Assembly: GCF_003951315.1 (NCBI RefSeq)
Contig: NZ_QLJH01000001.1
Coordinates: forward strand, 124,001 to 188,000
From: Sphingomonas sp. S-NIH.Pt15_0812
GTDB taxonomy: Bacteria; Pseudomonadota; Alphaproteobacteria; Sphingomonadales; Sphingomonadaceae
DNA length: 64,000 nucleotides
Direction of reading: 5' to 3'
Shown here: one piece after another, positions 32,951 to 42,341 of the stretch
How the letters are laid out: every line of letters starts with the position of its first letter
Position numbering within the stretch: the stretch's first letter is position 1
Translations under genes and position numbers: made by a program
The notes under the pieces: generated by a model
Databases searched by the model: none
Seen by the model: only the letters and a program-made list of their open reading frames with translations
What the model was told of the DNA's origin: nothing

Positions 32951-33876
32951 GGCTTGGCCCTGTCATGAAAGGCCCCGATCATCGCGGCGGCGATCGACAA
33001 GGCGATCTCCGACGGCCCGATCGCGCCGATGTCGATGCCGACCGGACCGTCGACGCGGTCGATCGTCTCGGCCGAAAGGCCAGCCGCCGCCAGCCGCTCG
33101 CGCCGCGCGGCATGGCTGCGCCGGCTGCCGAGCGCACCGACATAGCCGGCCTCGCTCCCCAGCGCCGCGATCAGCGCCGGATCGTCGATCTTGATGTCGT
33201 GGCTGAGCGTCACGACGGCGGTGGCGGGGCCGGGGCGATAGGCGGCGATCGCCTCGTCCGGCCAGCGATCGTCGAGCGTGACGCCGGGGAAGCGCTCCTC
33301 GGTCAGGAAGCGGGCGCGCGGGTCGATCACCACCACCTCGATGCCGAGCGTGCGGGCGAGCGCGGCCAAGCTCTGCGCGATCTGCACCGCGCCCACGATC
33401 AGCAGCCGGCGCGGCGGGTCGTAGCGGTTGATGAAGATCTCGCCCGTCTCCAGCGGCCGCTCGCTCGAATGGCCGGTGTCGAGATCGGTATGGACGGCCA
33501 GCGAGTCGCCCTGCTCGCGCGCCTCGGCGATGCGGTCGAACAATTCGGGATCGAACCCCTCGGCGGAGACCGGCTGGACCATCACCGCGATCTCGCCACC
33601 ACAGGGCAGGCCGACTTCCCAGGCGGCGGCATCCGCGACGCCGTAGCGGCGCACCTGGAAGGGCGCGCCCGCAATCACCTCGGCGGCGGTCTGGAGGATG
33701 TCGCTCTCGACGCATCCCCCGGACACCGATCCCTCGAAGCGGCCGTCCTTATGCACCAGCATATGACTGCCGCGCGGACGCGGGGCCGAGCCCCAGGTCG
33801 AGACGACGGTGGCGATGGCGAGCGGTTCGCCCGCCCAGGCCTTCGCCGCCGCGAGGACACTGTCATTCTCCGCCAT
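32947..33876 (-). CDS. XdhC/PaoD-family molybdoenzyme maturation protein
   Basis: 309 aa. The XdhC N-terminal domain has VSTWGSAPRPRGSHMLV and GSVSGGCVESD, and a C-terminal Rossmann domain includes RRLLIVGAVQIAQSLAAL. XdhC/PaoD proteins bind and protect molybdenum cofactor and insert it, after sulfuration, into xanthine-oxidase-family apoenzymes. It is 24 bp downstream of the paoC-like gene and overlaps the MocA-like gene, so cofactor supply and target enzyme are co-expressed. Confidence 0.92.
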   Translation of the reverse strand: MAENDSVLAAAKAWAGEPLAIATVVSTWGSAPRPRGSHMLVHKDGRFEGSVSGGCVESDILQTAAEVIAGAPFQVRRYGVADAAAWEVGLPCGGEIAVMVQPVSAEGFDPELFDRIAEAREQGDSLAVHTDLDTGHSSERPLETGEIFINRYDPPRRLLIVGAVQIAQSLAALARTLGIEVVVIDPRARFLTEERFPGVTLDDRWPDEAIAAYRPGPATAVVTLSHDIKIDDPALIAALGSEAGYVGALGSRRSHAARRERLAAAGLSAETIDRVDGPVGIDIGAIGPSEIALSIAAAMIGAFHDRAKP

Positions 33877-33900
33877 GTCGACCCCTGTCTTGCCGGATCG

Positions 33901-36144
33901 TCATAGCGCGGGCAGGCCGTCCAGCAACTTGTCGCAGGTGATCGGGAACTCGCGCACCCGCACGCCGCAGGCATTGTAGACCGCGTTCGCCACCGCCGGA
34001 GCCGCGCCGGAAATGCCCAGCTCGCCGATCCCCTTGGCATGGATGGGGTTGGCGTAGATGTCGCGCTCGTCGAGGAAATGCACCTCGAGCTGCGGCACGT
34101 CGGCATTCACCGGCACGTGATATTCGGCGAGATCGCGGTTCACCAGCTTGCCGTTGCGCTGGTCGTGGATCAGATCCTCGGTCAGCGCCGCGCCGATGCC
34201 GAAGGTCATGCCGCCCAGGCATTGCGAGCGCGCGGTCTTGGCGTTGAGCACGCGACCGGCGGCGAAGACGCCCAGCATCCGGCGCACCCGCACCTCGCCG
34301 GTCACGGCGTTGACCGCGACCTCGGCGAAATGCGCGCCGTAGGAGGCCTGGGTCATCGCCTTTTCCATCTTGCCCGGCTTGATCTCGCCGGTCGCCTCCA
34401 TGCCCTTGCCGACCAACTCGCCGAGCGCGACCGAGCGATTGGCGCCGATCGCCTGCCCGTCCTTGAGCGTCAACTCGCCCGGATCGACGTCCATCGCCTT
34501 AGCCAGCTTGTCGCGCAGCATCTCGCACGCGAGATAGACCGCCGAGCCGGCCGAGGTCGCGCCCCAGGAACCGCCCGAGCCGGCGGCCGGCGGATCATTG
34601 GTGTCGCCCAGCGACATGCGGATCTTCTCGACCGGGATGCCCAGGATTTCGCCCGCGATCTGCGCCAGGATCGTGTAGCTGCCGGTGCCGATATCGGTCA
34701 TCGCCGAAGATACGGTGGCGCTGCCGTCCGCATGGATCTCCACCTTGGCGGCGCTCTGCTGCAGCATGTTGGAGCGCGCGGCGGAGGCCACGCCCATGCC
34801 GATCAGCCATTCGCCCTCGCGCCGCTGCGCGGGGCGGGGATCGCGCTGGTCCCAGCCGAACTTCTCCGCGCCGACCTCCAGCGCGCGGCTGAGCTGGCGC
34901 GAGGAGAAGGGGATGTCCTTTTCCGGATCGGTGTCGATATCGTTCGCCTTGCGCAGGTCGATCGGATCGAAGCCCAGCTTCTCCGCCAGTTCGTCCATCG
35001 CGCATTCCAGCCCGATCATGCCGACCGCTTCGCCCGGCGCGCGCATCGAGCCGGACAGCAGCAGGTTGAGCGGCACCATGTCGTGCGTGATCGAGCGGTT
35101 CTCGCCGCGATAGAGGAAGTGGGTGCCGATGCCGACGGGCTCGAAATAATCCTCGCCCGGCAGGTTGGAGGTCAGCGAGTCGTGACCGATCGCAGTCAGC
35201 TTGCCATCCTTGCCGGCGGCGAGGCGCACGCGCTGCTCGGTGTTGGAGCGGCGCACCGTGGCGTCGAACACCTGCGTCCGCGCCATCACCGCCTTGACCG
35301 GGCGGCCGAGCCGTTTCGCCGCGATCGCCGCCGCCACGCTTTCGGGCGCGATGCCGAGCTTCGAGCCAAAGCCGCCGCCGATATAGCGGGCGATGATCCG
35401 CACCTTCTTCGCGCTGATGCCGAGCGACTTGGCGAGCTGTTGCGCGTCGGAGGTCGGCATCTGGTAGGAGCCGTAGAGCGTCAGGGCGTCGTCGTTCCAC
35501 ACCGCGATCGACGCATGGGGCTCCATCGCCGCCGAATTCTGGCTGGGCGTGACATAGGTCGACTCGATCGTCACCGGCGCCTGGGTCATCGCCTTGTCGA
35601 CATTGCCCTGCGTATAGTGCGCCGGGATCTGCGAGTCGGGCGGCGTGTCGACCTGATCCCGGTTCGCGTCGAAATCATAGGCGCCGGCGGCATAGTCATA
35701 TTCGATGTGCAGACGCTGCGCCGCGTCGCGCGCGATCTCGAAGCTTTCCGCCAGCACGATCGCGATGATCTGCCCGAAATAGCCGACCTCCTTCACGCCC
35801 TGGGTCGGCGCGGTAGTCTCGCCGCCCTGTTGCGGGTTGCGGATGAAGGTGTCGTAGTCGGTGATGACGTCGATCACGCCCGGCATCGCCTTGACCGCCG
35901 AGGCATCGATCGACTTGACCGAACCGTGGCCGATCTTGGCCCCGACCAGCACGCCATGCGCCAGATTGTCGATCTTGTATTCGGCGGCATAGGTGGCGGT
36001 GCCCGATACCTTGAACGGCCCGTCCACCCGGTCGAGCGGACGCGAGATCAGACCCTGGACGCCTGTGTCGAGCAGGCTGTCCGGATGCGGCTTGTCCATC
36101 GTCAGGCTGTTATGGTCGCCCTGGCCGAAGATCGATTCGAGCAT
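33901..36144 (-). CDS. paoC: molybdopterin-binding subunit of a PaoABC-type aldehyde oxidoreductase
   Basis: 747 aa, xanthine oxidase family large subunit. Recognised: RPLDRVDGPFKVSGTATYAA at the start, the GGFGSKLG loop, and the catalytic-glutamate region AKGIGELGISGA near the C-terminus. PaoABC of E. coli oxidises aromatic aldehydes to acids using a molybdopterin cytosine dinucleotide cofactor. The FeS-FAD-Mo gene order matches paoABC. Start at ATG 36144, just after the FAD-subunit gene. The substrate is inferred from family only. Confidence 0.9.
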   Translation of the reverse strand: MLESIFGQGDHNSLTMDKPHPDSLLDTGVQGLISRPLDRVDGPFKVSGTATYAAEYKIDNLAHGVLVGAKIGHGSVKSIDASAVKAMPGVIDVITDYDTFIRNPQQGGETTAPTQGVKEVGYFGQIIAIVLAESFEIARDAAQRLHIEYDYAAGAYDFDANRDQVDTPPDSQIPAHYTQGNVDKAMTQAPVTIESTYVTPSQNSAAMEPHASIAVWNDDALTLYGSYQMPTSDAQQLAKSLGISAKKVRIIARYIGGGFGSKLGIAPESVAAAIAAKRLGRPVKAVMARTQVFDATVRRSNTEQRVRLAAGKDGKLTAIGHDSLTSNLPGEDYFEPVGIGTHFLYRGENRSITHDMVPLNLLLSGSMRAPGEAVGMIGLECAMDELAEKLGFDPIDLRKANDIDTDPEKDIPFSSRQLSRALEVGAEKFGWDQRDPRPAQRREGEWLIGMGVASAARSNMLQQSAAKVEIHADGSATVSSAMTDIGTGSYTILAQIAGEILGIPVEKIRMSLGDTNDPPAAGSGGSWGATSAGSAVYLACEMLRDKLAKAMDVDPGELTLKDGQAIGANRSVALGELVGKGMEATGEIKPGKMEKAMTQASYGAHFAEVAVNAVTGEVRVRRMLGVFAAGRVLNAKTARSQCLGGMTFGIGAALTEDLIHDQRNGKLVNRDLAEYHVPVNADVPQLEVHFLDERDIYANPIHAKGIGELGISGAAPAVANAVYNACGVRVREFPITCDKLLDGLPAL

Positions 36145-36145
36145 G

Positions 36146-37129
36146 TTACTTCCCCGTCAGTTCGCGGAGCGACGCGATCAGCGTGCGCCGGGCGAGCGGA
36201 ATCTTGAAATCATTGCTGCCGAAACCCTTGGCATCGGCGAGCAGCGCATCGGCGGCGGCGGCGAAATGGGCATCGGTCGCCGGCTTGCCGACGATCGCGG
36301 CCTCGACCGCGGGGTTGCGCCACGGCATCGGCGCCAGCCCGCCGAACGCGAGCGAGGCGGAGGCGACGGTGTCGCCGTCCATCACCACCACGCCGGCCAC
36401 CGAGACCAGCGCGAACGCATAGGAGGCGCGGTCGCGCACCTTGCGGTACAGGTGCCGCGCGCCCTCCACCTTGGGCGGCAGTTCGACGGCGGTGATCAGC
36501 TCACCCGGCTCCAGCACCGTCTCGATATGCGGCGTGTCGCCCGGCAGGCGATAGAAATCGCCGATCGCGATGCGGCGACGGTCGCCATCGGCCTTTTGCG
36601 TGACGATCGTGGCGTCGAGCGCGCGCATCGCCACCGCCATGTCGGACGGATGGGTGGCGATGCACTTTTCCGAGGTGCCGAGCACTGCCAGGATGCGGTT
36701 GACGCCGCCGATCGCGGAACAGCCGCTGCCCGGCTCCCGCTTGTTGCAGGGCGTGGCGGTGTCATAGAAATAATAGCAGCGGGTGCGCTGGAGCAGGTTG
36801 CCGCCGGTCGTCGCCTTGTTGCGCAACTGTCCCGATGCGCCGGCCAGCAGCGCGCGGCTCAACACCTCGTAATCGGCGATGATGTGGCGGTCGGCCGCCA
36901 GGTCGCTGTTCGGGACCAGCGCGCCGATCGATACGCCGCCCTCGTCCCGCGGGGTGACGCCGTTCAACGGCAGGCGGGTGATGTCGACCAGCTTGGCGGG
37001 CGTCTCGATCTGAAGCTTCATCAGGTCGAGAAGGTTGGTGCCGCCGGCAATGAAGCGCGTCTGGGGAGCGAGCGCTTCCGACACGGCCTGGTCGGTGCTG
37101 TCGGCGCGGGCATAGGCGAAGGGTTTCAT
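36146..37129 (-). CDS. paoB: FAD-binding subunit of the aldehyde oxidoreductase, with extra Fe-S motif
   Basis: 327 aa from ATG 37129, which overlaps the upstream stop. The FAD motifs are [13 protein letters not shown] and [17 protein letters not shown] Cys-rich insertion ([19 protein letters not shown], then GSGC) follows; it corresponds to the [4Fe-4S] binding region that distinguishes PaoB-type subunits from ordinary xanthine dehydrogenase FAD subunits. The C-terminal CO_deh_flav_C domain contains [20 protein letters not shown]. This insertion is the best evidence for a Pao-type enzyme. Confidence 0.92.
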   Translation of the reverse strand: MKPFAYARADSTDQAVSEALAPQTRFIAGGTNLLDLMKLQIETPAKLVDITRLPLNGVTPRDEGGVSIGALVPNSDLAADRHIIADYEVLSRALLAGASGQLRNKATTGGNLLQRTRCYYFYDTATPCNKREPGSGCSAIGGVNRILAVLGTSEKCIATHPSDMAVAMRALDATIVTQKADGDRRRIAIGDFYRLPGDTPHIETVLEPGELITAVELPPKVEGARHLYRKVRDRASYAFALVSVAGVVVMDGDTVASASLAFGGLAPMPWRNPAVEAAIVGKPATDAHFAAAADALLADAKGFGSNDFKIPLARRTLIASLRELTGK

Positions 37130-37662
37130 GCGCCAATCTCCCGTGCGGCTTCCAGCACCGGCTGGCGGTCGCCCTTGCCGGCCACCTCGCGGATCGCGTC
37201 GACGATATTGGGATAGGCGGCGCAGCGGCAGAGATTGCCGCTCATCCGCTCGCTGATCTCGGCATCGCTCAGCTCGACCGCGGTCAGGTCGGCCGAGGCA
37301 TGGCTGGCCCAACCCTTTTCCACTTCACCGAGCATCCCGACCGCCGAACAGATCTGGCCCGGCGTGCAATAGCCGCACTGATAGCCATCATGCCGGACGA
37401 AGGCGTCCTGCATCGCGTGGAGATCGCCGACCTGGCCCAGACCCTCGATCGTCACGATCTCGCTGTCCTGGTGCATGACGGCAAGCGTCAGGCAGCTGTT
37501 GATGCGTCGGCCGTCGACCAGCATGGTGCACGCGCCGCACTGGCCATGGTCGCAACCCTTCTTGGAGCCGGTCAGCCCCAGATGTTCGCGACACAAGTCG
37601 AGCAACGAGGTACGGATGTCCACGTCCGCGTCATGGGTCTTGCCGTTGATGTTGAATTTCAT
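37126..37662 (-). CDS. paoA: [2Fe-2S] subunit of the aldehyde oxidoreductase
   Basis: 178 aa. It holds the two [2Fe-2S] clusters of the complex: the ferredoxin-like site [15 protein letters not shown] plus NSCL, and the helical-domain site [11 protein letters not shown] plus [13 protein letters not shown]. coli PaoA carries a Tat signal, but this protein starts [14 protein letters not shown] without one, so the enzyme is predicted to stay in the cytoplasm unless exported by a partner. It is the first gene of the paoABC-xdhC-mocA-like operon. Confidence 0.93.
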   Translation of the reverse strand: MKFNINGKTHDADVDIRTSLLDLCREHLGLTGSKKGCDHGQCGACTMLVDGRRINSCLTLAVMHQDSEIVTIEGLGQVGDLHAMQDAFVRHDGYQCGYCTPGQICSAVGMLGEVEKGWASHASADLTAVELSDAEISERMSGNLCRCAAYPNIVDAIREVAGKGDRQPVLEAAREIGA

Positions 37663-37760
37663 GCCACCGCCTCGTCACGAATTACTGCCAGAACGCGGAC
37701 TTGCGCGTGCGGCTCCCGTTGCGAACCGTTATCACGACCGGAATCGGCGGGTGTGGTCAC

Positions 37761-38720
37761 ATGGATAACCGTCCCGCCCCGCGACCCATCGTGATCGCGC
37801 ATCGCGGATGCAGCGGCGAACGGCCCGAACATACGCTGGCGGCCTATGAACGCGCGATCGATCAGGGCGCGGACGTGATCGAGCCCGACCTGGTGCCGAC
37901 CCGCGACGGCATATTGGTCGCCCGGCACGAGAATGAGATCGGCGGCACCACCGATGTCGCGGGTCGCGCCGACTTCGTCGCGCGCCGGACGACGAAGACG
38001 ATCGACGGGCAGGCGGTGACCGGCTGGTTCGTCGAGGACTTCACGCTCGCCGAACTCAAGACGCTGCGCGCGCGCGAACGCCTGCCCGAATTGCGGCCGG
38101 CCAATACGGCGTTCGATGGCCGGTTCGAGATTCCGACGCTGGCGGAGATCATCGCGCTCGCCAAGGCGCGGGGCGTCGGCATCTATCCGGAAACCAAGCA
38201 TCCGACCTATTTCGCCGGGATCGGACTGGGGACGGATGTGCCGCTGGTCGCGGAGCTTCATGCCGCCGGGTGGAGCGGGCCGGACGATCCCGTCTTCATC
38301 CAGTCGTTCGAGGTCGACAACCTGAAGCGCATCGCCGGCCTGACGCGGCTGCGCCTGATCCAGCTGATGGATGGTCATGGCGGCCCGGCGGACGGCACGG
38401 TGCCCAGCTATGCGCTGATGGCGACGCCCGGCGGGCTGCGCGCGGTGGCCGCCTATGCCTATGGGATCGGGCCCAACAAGGCGCAGTTGGGGCAGGGCGA
38501 GCTGGTCCGCGATGCCCATGCGGCGGGCCTGCGCGTCCATCCCTGGACGTTCCGGGTGGAAAATCCGTTCCTGCCCGCGCCGTTCCGGCGGGACGGGGCG
38601 CAGGGCGACCTGGCGGGCGAGATCGCCGCCGCGCTCCGCCTCGGAATCGACGGATTTTTCACCGATCATCCGCTAATCGGCGTCCAGACCCGCGATGCCG
38701 TCGCCAAGGAATTCCCGTAA
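37761..38720 (+). CDS. glycerophosphodiester phosphodiesterase family protein
   Basis: 319 aa from ATG 37761; a TTG at 37701 would add 20 residues. GDPD motifs: IAHRGCSGERPEHTL near the N-terminus, EPDLVPTRDGILVARHENEI (split here) and GIYPETKHPTYF. GDPD enzymes hydrolyse glycerophosphodiesters to glycerol-3-phosphate and an alcohol. A Gly-rich start before the motif is not a convincing signal peptide, so location is uncertain. Its stop overlaps the next gene's start (TAATG). Confidence 0.9.
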   Translation: MDNRPAPRPIVIAHRGCSGERPEHTLAAYERAIDQGADVIEPDLVPTRDGILVARHENEIGGTTDVAGRADFVARRTTKTIDGQAVTGWFVEDFTLAELKTLRARERLPELRPANTAFDGRFEIPTLAEIIALAKARGVGIYPETKHPTYFAGIGLGTDVPLVAELHAAGWSGPDDPVFIQSFEVDNLKRIAGLTRLRLIQLMDGHGGPADGTVPSYALMATPGGLRAVAAYAYGIGPNKAQLGQGELVRDAHAAGLRVHPWTFRVENPFLPAPFRRDGAQGDLAGEIAAALRLGIDGFFTDHPLIGVQTRDAVAKEFP

Positions 38721-39004
38721 TGCGTAAGGCCCTGCCGCTTCTCGTCCTCCTGCCGCTGGCGAGCGCCGGCTGCGTCAGCACCGCGACGTCGATCGTCAAG
38801 GCGCCGTTCCAGGTCGCCGGCAAGGCGGTCGACTGGACGACGACCAGCCAGGAGGAGGCGGACCGCAATTACGGCCGCAAGATGCGCAAGGAAGAGGCGC
38901 GTGAGGGCAAGGAGCGCCGCGAATTCGACAAGCGCTGCCGCCGCGATCCCGAGCGCGACGAATGCCGGCGGGGCTATCAGGGCTTCGTGGCGGGCCGGCG
39001 CTAG
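38720..39004 (+). CDS. small putative lipoprotein
   Basis: 94 aa. The signal peptide MRKALPLLVLLPLASAGC ends with a lipobox-like SAGC. The rest is short, charged and Lys/Arg/Glu-rich (KMRKEEAREGKERREFDKR), probably helical, with two Cys near the C-terminus (KRCRRDPERDECRR). It overlaps the phosphodiesterase stop. No family recognised. Confidence 0.7.
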   Translation: MRKALPLLVLLPLASAGCVSTATSIVKAPFQVAGKAVDWTTTSQEEADRNYGRKMRKEEAREGKERREFDKRCRRDPERDECRRGYQGFVAGRR

Positions 39005-39669
39005 CGCGACCAGAGCAGCGTGGCGGGGAAGGGCGTCCAGCGGCCGACCCGTATCCCGGCCTGGCGCAGCGCATCGCCCGTCCAGGCATTGCAGGTGCGC
39101 AGCGCCGAATAATGGCCGTTGGACTCGTAGAAGACATCGTCGCGGCCATAGCCGGGATAGCGGGCCGCGCCCGGCGCGAGCGCGGCGCGGATGAAGGCGG
39201 CGAGGCGGCGATATTCGTCCGGCCGCAGCATGAGGCGGCGGATATGGGCGTCGGCGATCGGTCGCGGGACATGCTCGACATGCAGCAGGGTGCGGCGGCT
39301 GCCCAGGGCCGCCGCCAGGACGGTTGCGGGACGCACGTCCGCCCAGTGCGGCGTCTCCAGATAGAAGGTCCGCTCGCCCCAGCCGATCGCCAGATGATCC
39401 CAGCCGCCGAACCGCGGATCGGCGAGATGGCCGGGCGGGAAGATGTCGCGCCAGTCGACGCCCGCCGCCTGTTTGGGGAGGACAAGCCCGGTATGGACGC
39501 CGTTCGACTCGACGAAGATCTCCACCCCGTCCGCCGGCGGTCGCCAGTCGGGATGCGCGGGCAGCGCGCCGCCGATCAGCCCGGCCAGGCCATAGGCGAC
39601 CAGCATCGCCGCCAGCGTCGCAGCTATCCGCCCGATCCATCGGCCGATCCACGGATTTCGTCTTCCCAC
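39001..39669 (-). CDS. DUF2459/TIGR02117 family membrane-anchored protein
   Basis: 222 aa from GTG 39669. One N-terminal membrane helix (residues 12-36) is followed by the family motifs VESNGVHTGLVLP, IGWGERTFYLETPHW and YESNGHYSALRTCNAW. Family proteins resemble urease-accessory-annotated or amidase-like proteins, but function is unproven. The stop codon overlaps that of the lipoprotein gene on the other strand. The divergent neighbour is phhA. Confidence 0.85.
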   Translation of the reverse strand: MGRRNPWIGRWIGRIAATLAAMLVAYGLAGLIGGALPAHPDWRPPADGVEIFVESNGVHTGLVLPKQAAGVDWRDIFPPGHLADPRFGGWDHLAIGWGERTFYLETPHWADVRPATVLAAALGSRRTLLHVEHVPRPIADAHIRRLMLRPDEYRRLAAFIRAALAPGAARYPGYGRDDVFYESNGHYSALRTCNAWTGDALRQAGIRVGRWTPFPATLLWSR

Positions 39670-39691
39670 AGGGCCATGCTAGAAGAAACCC

Positions 39692-40564
39692 ATGGCAGAG
39701 GAAACGCACGTTCTGGATCGCCCGCCGGAGGGCGCGAATGCGGATTGGACGATCCCGCAGCATTGGGATCGCTACACGGCCGAGGAGCACGCCACCTGGG
39801 ACACGCTGTTCGCGCGCCAGGCGAAGCTGTTGCCGGGCCGCGCCTCGAACGCGTGGCTGAAGGGGCTGGACGTGCTCAAGCTCGACAAGCCCGGCATCCC
39901 CGACTTCGAGGCGCTGTCCGACCGGCTGATGAAGCTGACCGGCTGGCAGGTGGTGGCGGTGCCCGGGCTGGTGCCCGACGACGTGTTCTTCGACCATATG
40001 GCCAATCGCCGCTTCGTCGCGGGCAATTTCATCCGCCGGCCCGACCAGCTCGACTATCTCCAGGAGCCCGACGTCTTCCACGACGTATTCGGCCATGTGC
40101 CGATGCTCGCCGATCCGGTCTTCGCCGACTATCTGGCCGCCTATGGCCGGGGCGGGCAGCGGGCGCTGGGTCTGGATGCGCTCCAATATCTCGGCCGGCT
40201 CTACTGGTACACGGTCGAGTTCGGGCTGATCGCCGAGCCGGAAGGCCTGCGCATCTACGGCGCGGGCATCGTCTCCAGCTTCTCCGAAAGCCGGTTCGCG
40301 CTGGAGGACCCGTCGCCCAACCGCATCGCCTTCGACATGGCGCGGGTGATGCGCACCGAATATCGGATCGACGATTTCCAGCAGAACTATTTCGTCATCC
40401 CCAGCTTCGAGGAGCTGCTGCGCCAGACGGTCGAGACCGACTTCGCGCCGCTCTATGCCGAGATGAAGGCGCGAGCGGATATCCCGGTGGCGGAGATCGT
40501 GCCGGGCGATACGGTGCTGACCCACGGTACGCAGGATCATGCCCGGAGCCGCGCGGCGGGGTGA
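39692..40564 (+). CDS. phhA: phenylalanine 4-monooxygenase
   Basis: 290 aa. Tetrahydropterin- and iron-dependent enzyme converting phenylalanine to tyrosine. The iron ligands are visible: His130 and His135 in VFHDVFGHVPM and Glu176 in YWYTVEFGL. The N-terminal DWTIPQHWDRYTAEEHATWD is typical of bacterial PhhA. No pterin-4a-carbinolamine dehydratase gene (phhB) is adjacent. It starts 22 bp from the divergent DUF2459 gene. Confidence 0.96.
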   Translation: MAEETHVLDRPPEGANADWTIPQHWDRYTAEEHATWDTLFARQAKLLPGRASNAWLKGLDVLKLDKPGIPDFEALSDRLMKLTGWQVVAVPGLVPDDVFFDHMANRRFVAGNFIRRPDQLDYLQEPDVFHDVFGHVPMLADPVFADYLAAYGRGGQRALGLDALQYLGRLYWYTVEFGLIAEPEGLRIYGAGIVSSFSESRFALEDPSPNRIAFDMARVMRTEYRIDDFQQNYFVIPSFEELLRQTVETDFAPLYAEMKARADIPVAEIVPGDTVLTHGTQDHARSRAAG

Positions 40565-40592
40565 GGGGGCTTTCGTAACTCTCCGTTACGGC

Positions 40593-40676
40593 TTCCCCGG
40601 CGAAGGCCGGGGTCCGGTTGGGAGACGCCGCCGATTCTCGCGAGCGTTCCGTCACTGGGCCCCGGTCGAGGTGGAA
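40593..40676. repeat. family A REP, partner arm decayed
   Basis: An intact REP hairpin with CCCCGGCGAAGGCCGGGG starts at 40595, followed by TCCGGTTGGGA. A weak inverted partner (ACTGGGCCCCGGTCGAGG, about 40653-40671) is damaged. It lies in the 125-bp gap between convergent phhA and prmA and may also help end transcription. Confidence 0.75.
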
Positions 40677-40689
40677 GGAAAGGTGGGGT

Positions 40690-41619
40690 CTATAGATCCA
40701 GCGCCCAGCCGTCGCGGCCCTTGGGATCGAACGGTCCCGCCGGCACGAAGCGCTCCGCCCCCGCCGTCAGCCGCAGCACGCTCCAGTCACCGCGCCGGTC
40801 GACCGCCTCCAGCGTGCAGCCGCACGCCTGATAGGCGGCGACCACCTCGGCCCGCTGCGTCTCCAGCAGCCCGGCGAGCACGATCGTCGCGGACGGGCCG
40901 GCGATCGCCGCCAGTTCGGGGGCCATGGAGACGAGCGGCCCGGCCAGGATATTGGCGATCACCAGATCATAGGGCGCACGCTCGGTGATCGAATCGGCCA
41001 GCGCGCCATCGGCGACGATCAGGTCGATCCCCTCGACCTGGTTGAGCGCGGCATTCTCCGCCGTCACCTCGATCGCGACGGGATCGATATCGGTCGCGAC
41101 GATCCGCGCCTGGGGCCAGAGATGCGCGACCGCGAAGGCGAGCAGCCCCGTGCCCGTCCCGACATCGATCGCGCTGGCGAAGCGCCGCTCGGCCAGGCCA
41201 TCGAGCATGGCGAGGCAGCCGCTGGTCGTCTCGTGATGCCCGGTGCCGAAGGCGCGGCCGGCCGGAATGTGGAAGGCGCGGACATCCGCCGGCACCGTCG
41301 CCGCCCCGCTATGCACGAAGAAGCGGCCGACCGACAAAGGCTCCAGCCCCGCCTGGCTCAGCGTCACCCAATCCTCGGGCGGCAGGTGAGTCACCGTCGC
41401 CGGGCGGTCGCCGGCGCTCGGCACCAGCGCGCGGACCTGCGCGACCAGCGCCGCGTCGGGCTCCGCCTCGACATAGGCGTCGAGCCGCCAATGCTCGCGA
41501 TCGTCCTCCACCTCCTCGGTGGTCATCAGCACCGCGCCCGCGATCAGCTCGTCGGCCATGTCGATCGCCTCCGCCTCCGCGCGGGTGCAGGGCAGGCTGA
41601 TCTTCCAGCTATCGGACAT
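40690..41619 (-). CDS. prmA: ribosomal protein L11 methyltransferase
   Basis: 309 aa. SAM-dependent methyltransferase that methylates ribosomal protein L11. An N-terminal ferredoxin-like substrate domain precedes the class I methyltransferase domain with PAGRAFGTGHHETTSGCL, then AIDVGTGTGLLAFAV and LVIANILAGPLV, where NILA replaces the usual NxPY-like motif. The upstream SDR gene overlaps its start by 11 bp (41609-41619), giving an SDR-prmA coupled pair. Confidence 0.94.
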   Translation of the reverse strand: MSDSWKISLPCTRAEAEAIDMADELIAGAVLMTTEEVEDDREHWRLDAYVEAEPDAALVAQVRALVPSAGDRPATVTHLPPEDWVTLSQAGLEPLSVGRFFVHSGAATVPADVRAFHIPAGRAFGTGHHETTSGCLAMLDGLAERRFASAIDVGTGTGLLAFAVAHLWPQARIVATDIDPVAIEVTAENAALNQVEGIDLIVADGALADSITERAPYDLVIANILAGPLVSMAPELAAIAGPSATIVLAGLLETQRAEVVAAYQACGCTLEAVDRRGDWSVLRLTAGAERFVPAGPFDPKGRDGWALDL

Positions 41620-42298
41620 AGCTGGCCCCGTTCACGTCGAGCACCGCGCCGGTCATCGAGGGCGGCGCCTCCAGCGCCAGGAAGCGGACGGTGCTCGCGA
41701 TCTCGGCCGGATCGGCGACGCGGCCGAGCGGAATGTCGGCGAGGAGCTTGTCACCGCCCCGGCTGGCCAGATACTCCTCGGCCATGCCGGTCATGGTGAA
41801 GCCGGGGCAGACCGCGAAGGCGAGGATGCCCTGCGCCGCATAGCCGCGCGCGATCGTCTTGGTCATCGCGACCATGCCCGCCTTGGACGCGGCATAATGC
41901 CAGTGCGCGGGCGAGTCGCCGCGATAGGCGGCGCGGCTGGCGACGTTGACGATCCGCCCGCCGACGCCCCGTTCCTGCCAGTGCAGCACCGCCAGCCGGC
42001 AGAGTTCGGCCGAGGCGGTCAGGTTGATCCGCATGGTGCGCTCCCAGCCGGCGAGCCAGTCGGGATCGTCCAGCGGATTGGCCTCGAACACGCCGGCATT
42101 GTTGACGAGGATGTCGATCGCGCCGCCCGCTTCGTCGAGCGCGGCGCGCCACAAAGCGGCGGGGGCGCCGGGTTCGTCGAAATCGGCGGGGATGCCGCTG
42201 GCGGTGCCATGGCCGATCACGGCCTGTCCGTCGGCACGCAGCCGCTCGGCGATCGCCGCGCCGATGCCGCGGCTCGATCCGGTGAGAAGAATGGTCAT
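41609..42298 (-). CDS. short-chain dehydrogenase/reductase
   Basis: 229 aa from ATG 42298; an upstream in-frame start would add 12 residues. Classical SDR motifs: TGSSRGIG (cofactor), NNAGVF, and the YxxxK site in WHYAASKAGMVAM with the catalytic Ser in NVASRAAY. The C-terminal MTGAVLDVNGASYVR is FabG-like. The loop after TGSSRGIG suggests NADP(H). Substrate unknown. It overlaps prmA. Confidence 0.88.
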   Translation of the reverse strand: MTILLTGSSRGIGAAIAERLRADGQAVIGHGTASGIPADFDEPGAPAALWRAALDEAGGAIDILVNNAGVFEANPLDDPDWLAGWERTMRINLTASAELCRLAVLHWQERGVGGRIVNVASRAAYRGDSPAHWHYAASKAGMVAMTKTIARGYAAQGILAFAVCPGFTMTGMAEEYLASRGGDKLLADIPLGRVADPAEIASTVRFLALEAPPSMTGAVLDVNGASYVR

Positions 42299-42341
42299 GG
42301 CCGGGGGCTTAGCGTGGCGCGGCGGCCGGGTCATCCTGTTG

